A DNA stretch of 64,000 nt, taken from NCBI GenBank assembly GCA_937898625.1, contig CALEJF010000041.1, forward strand, positions 27,627 to 91,626. The letters run 5' to 3'. Origin of the DNA: an uncultured Clostridia bacterium (GTDB taxonomy: Bacteria > Bacillota > Clostridia > Oscillospirales > Acutalibacteraceae). Numbering within the stretch: position 1 is the stretch's first letter; each line of letters opens with the position of its first letter. Below the pieces are notes generated by a model. It saw nothing but the letters and a program-made list of their open reading frames with translations. It did not search any database and was not told where the DNA came from. Positions 27,538 through 36,559 of the stretch are shown here, in pieces. Both the position numbers and the translations under genes were made by a program.

Positions 27538-27903
27538 ATGTCAAACAAAAATTTTATCAGTTACCGCCGGGTTGGTGATTATCTCATCCCTAATCTCATT
27601 ATCCCGCCCGAAGAAGCAGTCGTAACACTTGGTAAATGGGGAATGATGCACAAAAATTATCTTGAAAAACATAAGAAGGTGCTTTTTAGCTCGCTGCTTA
27701 TGCAAGGTAAATTGTACCAGCACTGTGCTGAAGTTGAAAAACAGGCACGAGATATATTTGAAACACTTGTTGAGCAGATGAAAGAGGGTGAAGGTGTTAC
27801 CGAAAAACTGAAAGAGGAAAATCAGCTCCTATGGGTGCAGAAAAAGGGTAACATTCAGGCACAAGCAAGAGAAATTGTTTGCAACGAACTGATATACAAT
27901 TAA
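27538..27903 (+). CDS. tnpV: Transposon-encoded protein TnpV
   Basis: 121 residues starting at ATG 27538 after AAGGAGGG. The TnpV pattern is clear: YLIPNLIIPPEE, LGKWGMMHKNYLEKHK, SLLMQGKLYQHCAEVEKQAR and QAQAREIVCNELIY. TnpV is carried by Tn4451/Tn4453-type transposons and is not known to be essential for transposition. A terminator follows. Confidence 0.85.
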   Translation: MSNKNFISYRRVGDYLIPNLIIPPEEAVVTLGKWGMMHKNYLEKHKKVLFSSLLMQGKLYQHCAEVEKQARDIFETLVEQMKEGEGVTEKLKEENQLLWVQKKGNIQAQAREIVCNELIYN

Positions 27904-27911
27904 GGTTAGGG

Positions 27912-27931
27912 GGTGTATCCGAAGATACACC
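27912..27931 (+). terminator. Terminator after tnpV
   Basis: The 8-bp stem GGTGTATC/GATACACC with a CGAA loop is followed by TTCTATATTT, directly after the tnpV stop. Confidence 0.7.
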
Positions 27932-28063
27932 TTCTATATTTATAGTTGGATTTTCCAAGCAACGCTTGAGAAGCGTTCAAAGGATGATTTATTGTTTTTT
28001 ATAGTTTAATGCATTATTATATATACAGACCGATCAACAAATATAATCAGAGGTGATAAGAGT

Positions 28064-29156
28064 ATGACTATTTATTTAAGTGAAAACATCAAAAGATTGA
28101 GACTCGAAAAAGGACTTACACAAGAAACTCTATCAGAGTTTTTAGGTGTTACTTCTCAAAGTGTCAGCAATTGGGAACGAGGAGAAAGTTATCCTGACAT
28201 TACAATTCTTCCTGAAATTGCAGGCTTTTTCAATGTAAGTGTTGATGAGTTGCTTGGTGTTAACAGAGCAGAAGACGAGGCTGAAATAATCAAAGAACTT
28301 GAAGCTTATGATAATTTTACAGACGAAAAAATGAAACTGAAATTAATAAATAAGCTTAAAGAAAAATTCCCTAATGATTTTCGTATTCTTTTAAGATATA
28401 TGACTTCCCTTGTTCATTTCAAAGAAAACACACCCGAAAATGTTGCAAAAATAATTGCGATATACGAAAACATTAAGCAAAACTGTAACAATGACAAAAT
28501 ACGTATTTCTGCCAAAAGACATATTATTGAACTCTATAAGGGCCTTTCAGAAAAAGAAGGAAGCGGCATAACCTTTGAGGAATGTGAAAAAATCATAAAA
28601 GAGATGCCGAGGATGAGAGACGGACAGGAGATGTTCTGCTTTTATTATCCCCAAAACTATCCTAATGGTGATGAAATAATAATGAACACTCTTGAAGAAC
28701 AATTCTTACTGCTCAATACCGTTTATTCTCATTATTTTCATTACAACGGCTTTTTCTATGACAGAAACTTCTCTGACGAATGGGTATTTCAGCATTCAAA
28801 ACAGAACTAGATTTTTGAATTTTGTATATGATGACGGTCATTACGGTAAAATGTGGCGAACAGTAATTTATAATTACGGGCATTTAGGTGTAAGATATTT
28901 CAAACTCGGTGATACAGCTAATGCATTGGAAAGCTTCAGAAAAATGTGCGACCTTGCTATCAAATTTGATAATATGGACAGAATCACAACTATGCACTCG
29001 GTAATGTTTGAAGGCAATAAATTTGATAAGCATAATTTAGGTACTACTTATGTGGCTAAAACGCAGATAAAAGAGCTTTTGACTGAAAAATATCCATTGT
29101 CTGAAGAGTTTAAAAGCTCCGATGAATTTAAAGCAATACTTTCAAGTCTTGAATAA
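28064..29156 (+). pseudogene. XRE-family regulator with TPR-like C-terminus, frameshifted
   Basis: The first 248 residues contain an XRE helix-turn-helix (GLTQETLSEFLGVTSQSVSN) and helical repeats, but stop at 28810. A second frame from about 28797 continues the same kind of protein (FLNFVYDDGHYGKMWRT to FKAILSSLE, ending 29156). A one-base indel near CATTCAAAACAG would explain the break. It may be a real mutation or a sequencing error. The intact ancestor was a transcription regulator with a sensor-like helical domain. Confidence 0.75.
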
Positions 29157-29168
29157 TAAATTTGATAT

Positions 29169-29203
29169 GCTACAAAGTCACCCTTTACAGGTGACTTTGT
29201 AGC
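29169..29203. terminator. Bidirectional terminator between regulator and transporter
   Basis: The 14-bp perfect stem GCTACAAAGTCACC/GGTGACTTTGTAGC separates the rightward regulator from the leftward transporter gene. Confidence 0.85.
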
Positions 29204-29213
29204 ATTAGTTATG

Positions 29214-30620
29214 TCAATTTTTGGAGTTCAAATCTTTTATGAATGGCACTACCGCTAACAAGGAACTTACCGCAGGCAAAACACTGAACAGGAAAAATAA
29301 CATTGTAAACAGAGGCGTGTATTCCGCACTTTCTCTTGCAACAAAACCGTTTGCTATATACTCATTCAGTTTTGCTGTTTCGGCACTTGTGAAACCTATT
29401 ATCATATATCCCGCACTTGAAATCAACGAAGATACACCGCTTTGAATTTTGATGATTGCCGTCTGAAAAGAGAAGAATAGTGCTGTCGGCTTAGTGCCTG
29501 ATAGTTTGTATTCTAACTCTACCGCATCATCAATTAGCAAAGTACGGATATTTGAAGCAAGGCTCAGAAAGCTACCGGATATAAGTGAAAGTATGAACAT
29601 AATCGCAAAGTTTGTGAAGGTGTTCATTGTTGTTTTGTTGCCGAGATACAATACAAAAATCATAATATTCGGCAGTATGGATGCAAGGTTACATAACACA
29701 TAGGCTTTTACATTGTCGAGTTTTCTTGATAGTATAGGCACAAGGAATGTTGAAAGCATCAAACCAACAAAGCTACCGGTACCGAGCAAGAATGTATAAA
29801 GAAAAGTAAGTCCCGAATTCTTGCTTGAAAAATAAAAAGCAACCAAAGCAGATAGTACCACACCCTGCAAAGCACTCATTGAGGAGAGTAAGCCTGATAT
29901 AATGATTTTCTTTAAAAGTGGATTAGTGAGAATATATTTGTATTGTTGCTTTATGTCGTTACTTTTCCTTTCGGTGTGTTGTAATCGTTGTTTTGATACG
30001 GTCAACTGATAAAGAACATATCCAGCAACAGAGAAAACAAGAGTAATGATGAAAAAGGCATCTCGTTCATCCGTCTGTGTTCCGCCAAGTGCTCCCGAAA
30101 CTGCAAAGGCAAGAGGCTGAACAATCAGGCAGCAAATACTGCAGACCATCGCACCGATAGGGCGTAAAGAAAGAAGATTTGTGCGTTCTCTTTCATCTGC
30201 ACACAGTACATTGGGATAACTTATCATAGGGATGTCACCAAATGAAAACATAATCTCCCACAGAATAAAAATAGCAAACCCATAAACTATAATCACTACA
30301 TTTTCAAGTGCACTATTATTGTCAGAATAAATCTTCATCACAAAGCAAAGGACTGTTATTATTGCTGTCGGCAACGGTAAATATCGCAGATATTTTGCTA
30401 ACGGCCATTTGCTTTTATTGATGAACGCTCCTATAAACGGGTCTTTTACAGCATCAAATATTTTTGCTGTACTGAGTATGATCCCGAGCCAAAAGGCAGG
30501 GATAAGAATGGTGAATTGAAGGTAGTAGGCAAAGCAAGATGACACAAGGGCATATAGTATGTTCTGTCCTGACAGACCTAAAAGATAGCGTGTTTTTTCG
30601 TTTTGCAGTTTTGTTTTCAT
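29214..30620 (-). CDS. MFS/GPH-type transporter
   Basis: 468 residues from ATG 30620 (AAAGGAG upstream), with twelve or so membrane segments and the glycoside-pentoside-hexuronide-like pattern FDAVKDPFIGAFINKS in the first loop. It would import or export a sugar or drug by cation coupling; the substrate is unknown. The TetR gene lies upstream on the same strand, and operator-like palindromes sit before its start, so it is probably the TetR target. Confidence 0.85.
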   Translation of the reverse strand: MKTKLQNEKTRYLLGLSGQNILYALVSSCFAYYLQFTILIPAFWLGIILSTAKIFDAVKDPFIGAFINKSKWPLAKYLRYLPLPTAIITVLCFVMKIYSDNNSALENVVIIVYGFAIFILWEIMFSFGDIPMISYPNVLCADERERTNLLSLRPIGAMVCSICCLIVQPLAFAVSGALGGTQTDERDAFFIITLVFSVAGYVLYQLTVSKQRLQHTERKSNDIKQQYKYILTNPLLKKIIISGLLSSMSALQGVVLSALVAFYFSSKNSGLTFLYTFLLGTGSFVGLMLSTFLVPILSRKLDNVKAYVLCNLASILPNIMIFVLYLGNKTTMNTFTNFAIMFILSLISGSFLSLASNIRTLLIDDAVELEYKLSGTKPTALFFSFQTAIIKIQSGVSSLISSAGYMIIGFTSAETAKLNEYIANGFVARESAEYTPLFTMLFFLFSVLPAVSSLLAVVPFIKDLNSKN

Positions 30621-30637
30621 TGTGAAACTCCTTTCAT

Positions 30638-30727
30638 TACATACTCTCGGTATGTAAAATGATAAAATATATTGCCGCAGATGCGGCTTAATTTTTTTGT
30701 TTACATACATACTTTTGGTATGTATGT
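30638..30727 (-). promoter_or_regulatory. Two TetR operator-like palindromes before the transporter
   Basis: TACATAC-TCTC-GGTATGTA (30638-30656) and ACATACATAC-TTTT-GGTATGTATGT (30703-30727) share the CATAC/GTATG arms of the palindrome in the tetR promoter. A GC-rich hairpin (GCCGCAGATGCGGC) lies between them. Confidence 0.7.
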
Positions 30728-30761
30728 CGCCTTAATAAATTGCCACCGAGGTGGCAACCTA

Positions 30762-31424
30762 TCATTTTCTGTTATCCATTTCGTTGATTTGCTTGTTCAT
30801 ATTGTAAACTGCCGGGTACATATCAGTAACATCAACACCGAGCATAGCCATCATGCCCAAGATTACCTGACACTTTTTCTCAATATCCTCATCACTCATT
30901 GAGAACACAAGAGGATTAAGCCAAACATTAGCGAGTAAAGAAATAACCTCCGCTAGCTCTTTTGCAAACGGTATTTTAATTGAGCCGTCTTTTATACCCT
31001 CTTCAAGTACAGGCTTGATTACATTAGGTGCAATGTCATTGACAGACCTTAAAAGTAAGTCACTTAACATATGCGGCATATTCTGCAGATGAATACCCAT
31101 ACTTCTGAATTTCTGTTCCTGTTCGTCAACAAGGGATTCGTAAAGCATTGCTTTAAGTTTCTCTGCACCGTTGAGAGATGTGTCTTCTGCTATCTTATTC
31201 CACTTACGAGCCAAAGAGTTTTCCTGAAAAAGCCTTGCAGTAACGGCATTCAGAATATCCTCTTTTGATGTGAAATGATGATAAATAGCACCCTTTGTTA
31301 GACCGCCTAAATTATCAATAATATCTTGAATTGTTGTGTGTTCGTAACCTTTTTCGAGAAACAGCTTTTGAGCTGTGTCAAGAATCAATGTCACTGTTTC
31401 TTCTGGATATTTATTCCTTGCCAT
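30762..31424 (-). CDS. TetR-family regulator
   Basis: 220 residues. The N-terminal helix-turn-helix reads TTIQDIIDNLGGLTKGAIYH with HFTSKEDIL after it, the AcrR/TetR signature. The C-terminal ligand domain is not specific to a known class. It probably represses itself and the MFS transporter. A TTGCCAC/GTGGCAA hairpin (30740-30757) follows its stop. Confidence 0.9.
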   Translation of the reverse strand: MARNKYPEETVTLILDTAQKLFLEKGYEHTTIQDIIDNLGGLTKGAIYHHFTSKEDILNAVTARLFQENSLARKWNKIAEDTSLNGAEKLKAMLYESLVDEQEQKFRSMGIHLQNMPHMLSDLLLRSVNDIAPNVIKPVLEEGIKDGSIKIPFAKELAEVISLLANVWLNPLVFSMSDEDIEKKCQVILGMMAMLGVDVTDMYPAVYNMNKQINEMDNRK

Positions 31425-31435
31425 AATTCACCTTG

Positions 31436-31482
31436 CATACCGTTGGTATGTTTATTATATCAATCACGCCCCACATTGTCAA
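31436..31482 (-). promoter_or_regulatory. tetR promoter with operator
   Basis: TTGACA (31482-31477), a 17-base spacer and TATAAT (31459-31454) are a full consensus promoter. The palindrome CATACC-GTT-GGTATG (31436-31450) lies just downstream of the -10, a good place for autorepression. Confidence 0.85.
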
Positions 31483-31590
31483 GGCTTTTCCATTAAAAGC
31501 AAGTCATTCATAAAACTACGAGATGTGTTTATGAATATATATTGCATTGTTTAGTAAGAAGATATGAAACAATAAAAGACAACCGGCAAT

Positions 31591-32199
31591 TTAACTTGCT
31601 TGTTGTCTTTTGCTTTTATATTTAAGATATTTTTGTTTTGTTATTCTTCTATTAAAATACTCTATCCAAAAGAATTTATCTGCCAATCCCAAAAAATTAT
31701 AACTACCTTCACGTGAAGTGTAGTAAAACTCTGTAATTACATTGGATTTATAATCTTGATATGATGTTTTTGGTAAAAGAAGTTCTTCCTGAATTGCATT
31801 ACAACTATAAGATATCTCTTCAGAACTTAGTTTATCATTTTCAATATAATCACATATTATTGCCGATTTAAGTATATCACAACCAACACAAAAAGCTAAC
31901 CGTTCATTGAATGCATACTTGTGGTCACTTGTTTCATAATAGGTGCTATCAACAGTTTTTAGAATTTTTACTTTTAATAATGCGATAACAATTGTAGATA
32001 TTTCTTTGTGGGTATCTAACCCTTTGCTATTTGGATGCATATACTTTTTAGAATAATATTTATGCAAAATTTCATATTCAGAACAAAGCAATTCAAACGC
32101 ATTCGGTATAAGAAATAAACCTGAATTCTTTGTTAATATATCCTCTGCTTCTTTTATAATTATGTTATCGAATATATCCTTAAGTTCAGAATTCTTCAT
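31591..32199 (-). CDS. Unrecognised soluble protein, third gene of a membrane operon
   Basis: 202 residues with no signal peptide or membrane segment. It has cysteines in LAFCVGCDILKSAIICDYIE and a basic C-terminus (KYLKYKSKRQQAS). I do not recognise the family. It overlaps the preceding small membrane protein gene by 14 bases and has an AGGAGAA site, so it belongs to the three-gene unit starting at 32840. A hairpin near its 3' end is probably the operon terminator. Confidence 0.6.
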   Translation of the reverse strand: MKNSELKDIFDNIIIKEAEDILTKNSGLFLIPNAFELLCSEYEILHKYYSKKYMHPNSKGLDTHKEISTIVIALLKVKILKTVDSTYYETSDHKYAFNERLAFCVGCDILKSAIICDYIENDKLSSEEISYSCNAIQEELLLPKTSYQDYKSNVITEFYYTSREGSYNFLGLADKFFWIEYFNRRITKQKYLKYKSKRQQAS

Positions 32200-32395
32200 G
32201 CGCTTCTCCTATTTTCTTACAAACAGAATACTTACCTGAATATTTATTTGTTTGCATTATATGATTGTGTGAACCTGAAACAGTTGGATCTTTTGTTGCT
32301 TGTTCATTCTTTATTTGTCGAGATATGGCGATAATTGTACAGACAACTACAACTACCAACAAACTAATAAAAAATGCGATCAAAGCACCATCCAT
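32186..32395 (-). CDS. Small single-pass membrane protein
   Basis: 69 residues. An N-terminal hydrophobic helix (ALIAFFISLLVVVVVCTIIA) is followed by a polar tail rich in Asn, His and Lys. AGGAGG precedes the ATG. It is the second gene of the 32840-31591 operon, one base after the first gene and overlapping the third. Function unknown. Confidence 0.6.
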   Translation of the reverse strand: MDGALIAFFISLLVVVVVCTIIAISRQIKNEQATKDPTVSGSHNHIMQTNKYSGKYSVCKKIGEAHEEF

Positions 32396-32396
32396 A

Positions 32397-32840
32397 CTAA
32401 TTACCTCCTAAAATCGATTTGCTTTTATTGTTGCGAATAGTGACACTAAATTTTTGTACTATTCCAATAATCACTTTTTGAATTATATCACATAAAGATA
32501 TTGCTGAAAAAATATAAAAAACTATTTGGATGCAATTCATATTAATATCTTTACCAAAAACATCAGCCACATAGTCAAACATTATTAAACATACAATAAC
32601 AAAAGATACAAGCAATGTCACCAATGCGACTATGTCTGTTACCAACCTTAAGATATCGCGTCCGTTATTAAGTATTTCCTCAATAAGTGACAATAATCTT
32701 GGTAACATGTAAATAACCGTTGAGATGCCAAAAAAGACAACAGAATCTTTTGCGTACGAAACCCACACAAGCAACAAGGATACGAATGCAAAAATAAGTT
32801 CAAAAATATCAACAACTAAATTTCCATAATAACTCTTCAT
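32397..32840 (-). CDS. Four-helix membrane protein, function unknown
   Basis: 147 residues from ATG 32840 (CGGAG upstream), with about four hydrophobic segments (FAFVSLLLVWVSYA; VFFGISTVIYMLP; VALVTLLVSFVIVCLIMF; IQIVFYIFSAISLC). No known domain is recognised. It is the first gene of the operon with the small membrane protein and the 202-residue soluble protein. Confidence 0.6.
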   Translation of the reverse strand: MKSYYGNLVVDIFELIFAFVSLLLVWVSYAKDSVVFFGISTVIYMLPRLLSLIEEILNNGRDILRLVTDIVALVTLLVSFVIVCLIMFDYVADVFGKDINMNCIQIVFYIFSAISLCDIIQKVIIGIVQKFSVTIRNNKSKSILGGN

Positions 32841-32889
32841 GGTGCAGAACTCCGAAAACACACAGTAAACATTAGATATATACTGTGGT

Positions 32890-32918
32890 AGTATATCATG
32901 TTTTTGTCGAAAAGTCAA
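32890..32918 (-). promoter_or_regulatory. Promoter of the three-gene membrane operon
   Basis: TTGACT (32918-32913), 17 bases and TATACT (32895-32890), read leftward. About 285 bases between here and the sigma-like gene to the right hold no gene I can support. Confidence 0.75.
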
Positions 32919-33204
32919 GAAATTCTCGCTCTAAGAGTTTAATATTTAATTGTTTTTGAAAACAACATATGACAAGAATTCATATTTTGCATTATAGTAT
33001 ATCAAGCAGGTTCATTTTTGTCAAATTAAAGTTGCATTGTAAAAAAGTATTTTTGTAAGATGAATTATCATCAAAAAATGAATTAGATTCGTTACATAAT
33101 ATGCAATTCTATTTGTTTTGATAATGAAGAACCTGACCTTAATTAAACATATGTGTGCACAATTGAGTAATTGACATATTTTCAAGTTTATCTTTAACTT
33201 GATT

Positions 33205-34116
33205 TTATTCACCCTTGAAATACTCCGTATCCCTCAACCACTCTCGCATTTTTGCATAAGCTCGGTGGACGGTCTGATATGCGGTATCAGGAGAGGATTT
33301 TTCAAAGGTGTTTGCAAGGTCGAGGTAGGTCATTTTCTTGAATTTCACCTTTTTAGGATTTCCGTCCTTGTCGGTGACAGATTTATCCATATAGTAATCC
33401 GAAAAGCAGTCCATACAAAACCCTAACCTGTTTGCAACCATATACTGCTCGTCATAATACAACTTGTCAAAAACCTCATGTACTGCCTCTTTTCTCATAG
33501 CATTAAGGAGCATTGTCAAAGGCTCAGATGATGAATCTGCAATATATTCTTCCTCTCTGACTTCACTTTCATCATCGGCAAGGTTTTTGTAAAACTCAAT
33601 ATAATTCATATTGCGAAGACCTGCGGAGATTATCTCTGTAACCTTTTTCGGCTTCAGATTAAGTTCTGCGGCAATTCTACCGATAGTTTCATCGTCATTT
33701 CTGTAATTGTTTTCCCGGTACAATGCCATAATTTTGCGAAGCCGTGCATCCTCATCCTCTGTTGAGATGGTGTAGCCTGTTCTCATAGTACGCACATATT
33801 CGTGAACAGCACGTTTAACATAAAATTCTGTATAGTAGTGTTCAAATGACTTATTTTTGGTAACATCATAATTCTTTAAGGCTTTGAGCAGTGCAAACAC
33901 ACAAGCAGATTTCAAATCTGCAAAGTGACCAAGCATGGCATATTCCTGAACAAAACCTTTAACAGAGTTATTCAGTATCGGCTCATAATAATGTAAGAAC
34001 CAAGACAGATATTTATCGTCCTTTTCTTTTAAGTAAAGCTCAATATATTCCTGTAAATACATTTTCGGCGGTGCCGGCTTCAGCTTGTAGATATACAGTT
34101 CTTTTTCCCAATCCAT
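33205..34116 (-). CDS. Sigma-70-like protein of clostridial mobile elements
   Basis: 303 residues from ATG 34116; the GTG at 34128 is too close to the ribosome binding site. It has region 2-like helices (KSFEHYYTEFYVKRAVHEYV), a region 3/4-like part (DETIGRIAAELNLKPKKVTE) and a C-terminal MTYLDLANTFEKSSPDTAYQ segment. Such divergent sigma-like proteins occur in clostridial integrative elements and may direct element genes. This is not the missing part of sigG. It follows the DUF6076 gene by seven bases. Confidence 0.7.
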   Translation of the reverse strand: MDWEKELYIYKLKPAPPKMYLQEYIELYLKEKDDKYLSWFLHYYEPILNNSVKGFVQEYAMLGHFADLKSACVFALLKALKNYDVTKNKSFEHYYTEFYVKRAVHEYVRTMRTGYTISTEDEDARLRKIMALYRENNYRNDDETIGRIAAELNLKPKKVTEIISAGLRNMNYIEFYKNLADDESEVREEEYIADSSSEPLTMLLNAMRKEAVHEVFDKLYYDEQYMVANRLGFCMDCFSDYYMDKSVTDKDGNPKKVKFKKMTYLDLANTFEKSSPDTAYQTVHRAYAKMREWLRDTEYFKGE

Positions 34117-34135
34117 CACGGCACTCACCGTCCTT

Positions 34136-35242
34136 TCATTTTAGCATTCTTGCTGTATCATAATACAGCTTTTTACGGGTCATATCCTTTATGTACTGTG
34201 TAGTAAGATATTCGTGATTTTCCTGTGCCCGCAGCATATTGTTTTTTGCTATGAATGTAGCCATCTTTGCAAACTCAGCCGTTATAGTGCCTCTGCTTTT
34301 CTCTGTTCGGATTGCAGAGGCTCTTTTTTCATATATAGCCACAACGGGATTATCCTGCTCCCGTTCCTTGCGTCTGATTGATGCCGCATACTTACGACAG
34401 GTAGTTCTCTTGCCTCGGAGCATATACGGCGCAAATCCGTTACAGTATTTCTGCTTTCGGGCAGATGTCATAAGAAAATATCTGTTACAGATACCGCATT
34501 GCTTCGGGTAGTGTCCGTAATGTAAGCCTTCAAAGAAATCTGTAACGATAAAGGAGTAATAATCTTTAAAGGTCAGCCTTTTTGCAACTGCAGCTTCCTT
34601 TTTCTTTGTAACTGAAACATACTCTGTTCTGACATTGCAGTCTGTTTTACTGAATATATCCATAGCAATAGGCAACAGATGCGCTTCGTCAAAGCGTTCA
34701 GCCTCATCAAGACGAAAAACAAACTTTAATAGACTCCTGTGTGCCTTCTCCATATATTCGGGGAGCTTATCATAAAAGTTTATGGTATCATTTACGCGTT
34801 TAAGTAAATCCTCTGCCGTAGTAAAAAAGGCTTTATCATATTCGGGTGGTAAAATATCCAACACAGCTTGAGCCATATCGATGTTCTGTACCTTTGCTTT
34901 TCGGTGGAAATATTCAATAATCAAATCAGCATTTGCTTTTGCAAAAAGACAAGATATTCTTTCCTTTTCTGCACCAATATCACAGGTATTGAAAGGCTTA
35001 ATGCTAGGCAGTGCTTTTAACATCATCTGTATCTCTTCCCCGGCTTTAATAAAGTCGGTATCGTTCAGATAACCAAGAGCAAGAGTTTCTCTGACATGCC
35101 ACAGATATTCACGAAAAACTGCAATACGGGCAGCATTATCATTTTTATAATACTGATTCAGCAGACTCATAGCATAAAAGCCTGCATAATGCTTCTTAGC
35201 AATCGTTACTATACCGTCTCTATAATCTGCACTGAAAAGCAT
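34136..35242 (-). CDS. DUF6076-type zinc-binding protein
   Basis: 368 residues from ATG 35242 (GGTGG site). A helical N-terminal two-thirds is followed by a CGICNRYFLMTSARKQKYC motif and further cysteines (TTCRKYAAS), a zinc-finger-like module, then a basic tail. This matches the DUF6076 proteins often paired with the sigma-like gene in clostridial elements. Its promoter contains a LexA-box-like palindrome. Confidence 0.65.
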   Translation of the reverse strand: MLFSADYRDGIVTIAKKHYAGFYAMSLLNQYYKNDNAARIAVFREYLWHVRETLALGYLNDTDFIKAGEEIQMMLKALPSIKPFNTCDIGAEKERISCLFAKANADLIIEYFHRKAKVQNIDMAQAVLDILPPEYDKAFFTTAEDLLKRVNDTINFYDKLPEYMEKAHRSLLKFVFRLDEAERFDEAHLLPIAMDIFSKTDCNVRTEYVSVTKKKEAAVAKRLTFKDYYSFIVTDFFEGLHYGHYPKQCGICNRYFLMTSARKQKYCNGFAPYMLRGKRTTCRKYAASIRRKEREQDNPVVAIYEKRASAIRTEKSRGTITAEFAKMATFIAKNNMLRAQENHEYLTTQYIKDMTRKKLYYDTARMLK

Positions 35243-35278
35243 TGTTTCACCACCCAAATAAAACTAAACTATACATAT

Positions 35279-35308
35279 ATTATATAAGAACAAATGTTCG
35301 TTTGTCAA
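35279..35308 (-). promoter_or_regulatory. Promoter with a LexA (SOS) box
   Basis: TTGACA (35308-35303), an 18-base spacer and TATAAT (35284-35279). Between them lies CGAACATTTGTTCT (35300-35287), a near match to the Gram-positive SOS box CGAAC-N4-GTTCG, so DNA damage could induce the DUF6076/sigma-like operon. The rest of 35309-35570 shows no gene. Confidence 0.75.
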
Positions 35309-35570
35309 TACAAATATTGCCCGTTTGCTATTATATAGCAGGATAAGTACGAAAAAACGGACTTTTTGACGAATAAATATTGATTTTATAAAAAATTGCG
35401 ATAAAGTTTTGTTGCAAAACAAGTTTATTAAAAAGGTGAAATACCTGAAAAGATTTGTATATAAGGCTTTACAGCCTTGTTGCGTTTATCATTTTAAGGT
35501 TGTTACGGTATTCCGTTAGAAATCGAACTTTTTCCGTATTAAGTATAGTAGAGGAATGCAAAACGGCAAA

Positions 35571-35599
35571 GAAAAACTGCTCTCACGGGGAGAGCAGTT
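35571..35599 (-). terminator. Terminator of the NUDIX-HIT operon
   Basis: Leftward, the 10-bp stem AACTGCTCTC/GAGAGCAGTT is followed by TTTCTTT. Confidence 0.85.
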
Positions 35600-35619
35600 G
35601 AAAAGCATAAAATACTATG

Positions 35620-36111
35620 TTATAAGAGTTTTTCAATTTCAGTGAGAAGTTTTGTTTTCATATCTTCCAATTCGTCGGGAGAAGGCTTGTTATCTTCTGA
35701 CCACATTATCTCCTTTGGTAACCACCAAACAGGACCTTTACCTTTGTTTCCATAATCCAACAAATCACCGGCTTTTCTCGGAAAGATATGCCAATGTAAA
35801 TGAATATCGCCATTGCCGAGACATTCGTAGTTTATCTTTTCTGCACCGAAAGCATTTTTTACAGCTTCAGCTACTATTGTCATTTCAAGCAAATATTTTG
35901 TTCTGAAATCAATATCCAAATCAAAAAGCTCAACAACGTGCTGTTTACAAATGAATAATGAGTAGCCGTAAAAGTGATGATTCCATCCTAGAATAACATA
36001 GCCGGTTTCAAGTTCTTTTACAAACCACGGATTTTCACCTTTTTTGATTTGCTCAATAACATTGCACATGTCACATTTTACTTTATTAAAAGGATTGAAT
36101 TTGATTTTCAT
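35620..36111 (-). CDS. HIT-family nucleotide hydrolase
   Basis: 163 residues with the histidine triad HLHWHIFPR (around residue 106) and the upstream GYVILGWNHHFYGYSLFI strand. HIT proteins cleave nucleoside phosphates such as dinucleoside polyphosphates or AMP conjugates. It overlaps the NUDIX gene by 26 bases and has a GGAGGAG site. Two nucleotide-handling enzymes in one transposon operon suggest nucleotide salvage or cleaning, but the substrate is unknown. Confidence 0.85.
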   Translation of the reverse strand: MKIKFNPFNKVKCDMCNVIEQIKKGENPWFVKELETGYVILGWNHHFYGYSLFICKQHVVELFDLDIDFRTKYLLEMTIVAEAVKNAFGAEKINYECLGNGDIHLHWHIFPRKAGDLLDYGNKGKGPVWWLPKEIMWSEDNKPSPDELEDMKTKLLTEIEKLL

Positions 36112-36559
36112 TATTTTCTCCTCCTGAATTAGTTTTCAACTTATCTACATATTGTTCCAATGCCCAATTCTGCATTTCAGCAAACATTTTACCTTTTATT
36201 TCCTCATATTTGAACCATACTAAAATATGGTCTGTTTCTGTTGGTTCAGAAATTTTTTCGTTGAGTTCACCAACGTAATAACTCTGAATTGGATGGAAAT
36301 ACCCTAATTTAGGATGTGTGGTATAGGTTTCAGCAGAACATAATTTTTCTTTTATTGTAGCAGTATAGCCGGTTTCTTCAATACATTCTCTTTTTAAGCA
36401 ATCCTCGTGGCTTTCGTTTCTATCTAAACCTCCACCAAGAAGAAAGTATCCTTTATCAGTTTTTATTACACCTATTTTTTTGTTATGAACAGGGATTAAA
36501 TATGCACCTTCTCTATCTGCATATTCAGCTTTTTCTTTAATACCAAATACTTTATGCAT
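36086..36559 (-). CDS. NUDIX hydrolase
   Basis: 157 residues with the Nudix box GGGLDRNESHEDCLKRE followed by CIEETGY. It hydrolyses a nucleoside diphosphate linked to another group; which one cannot be told. It is the first gene of the NUDIX-HIT pair, with GGGGGTG before its ATG. Confidence 0.85.
   Translation of the reverse strand: MHKVFGIKEKAEYADREGAYLIPVHNKKIGVIKTDKGYFLLGGGLDRNESHEDCLKRECIEETGYTATIKEKLCSAETYTTHPKLGYFHPIQSYYVGELNEKISEPTETDHILVWFKYEEIKGKMFAEMQNWALEQYVDKLKTNSGGENNENQIQSF

Noticed and set aside
33205..34128. Sigma-like gene as the missing 5' half of sigG
   Set aside because: It is a complete divergent element-type sigma-like protein with its own region 4-like part, and lacks the SigG N-terminal motifs.
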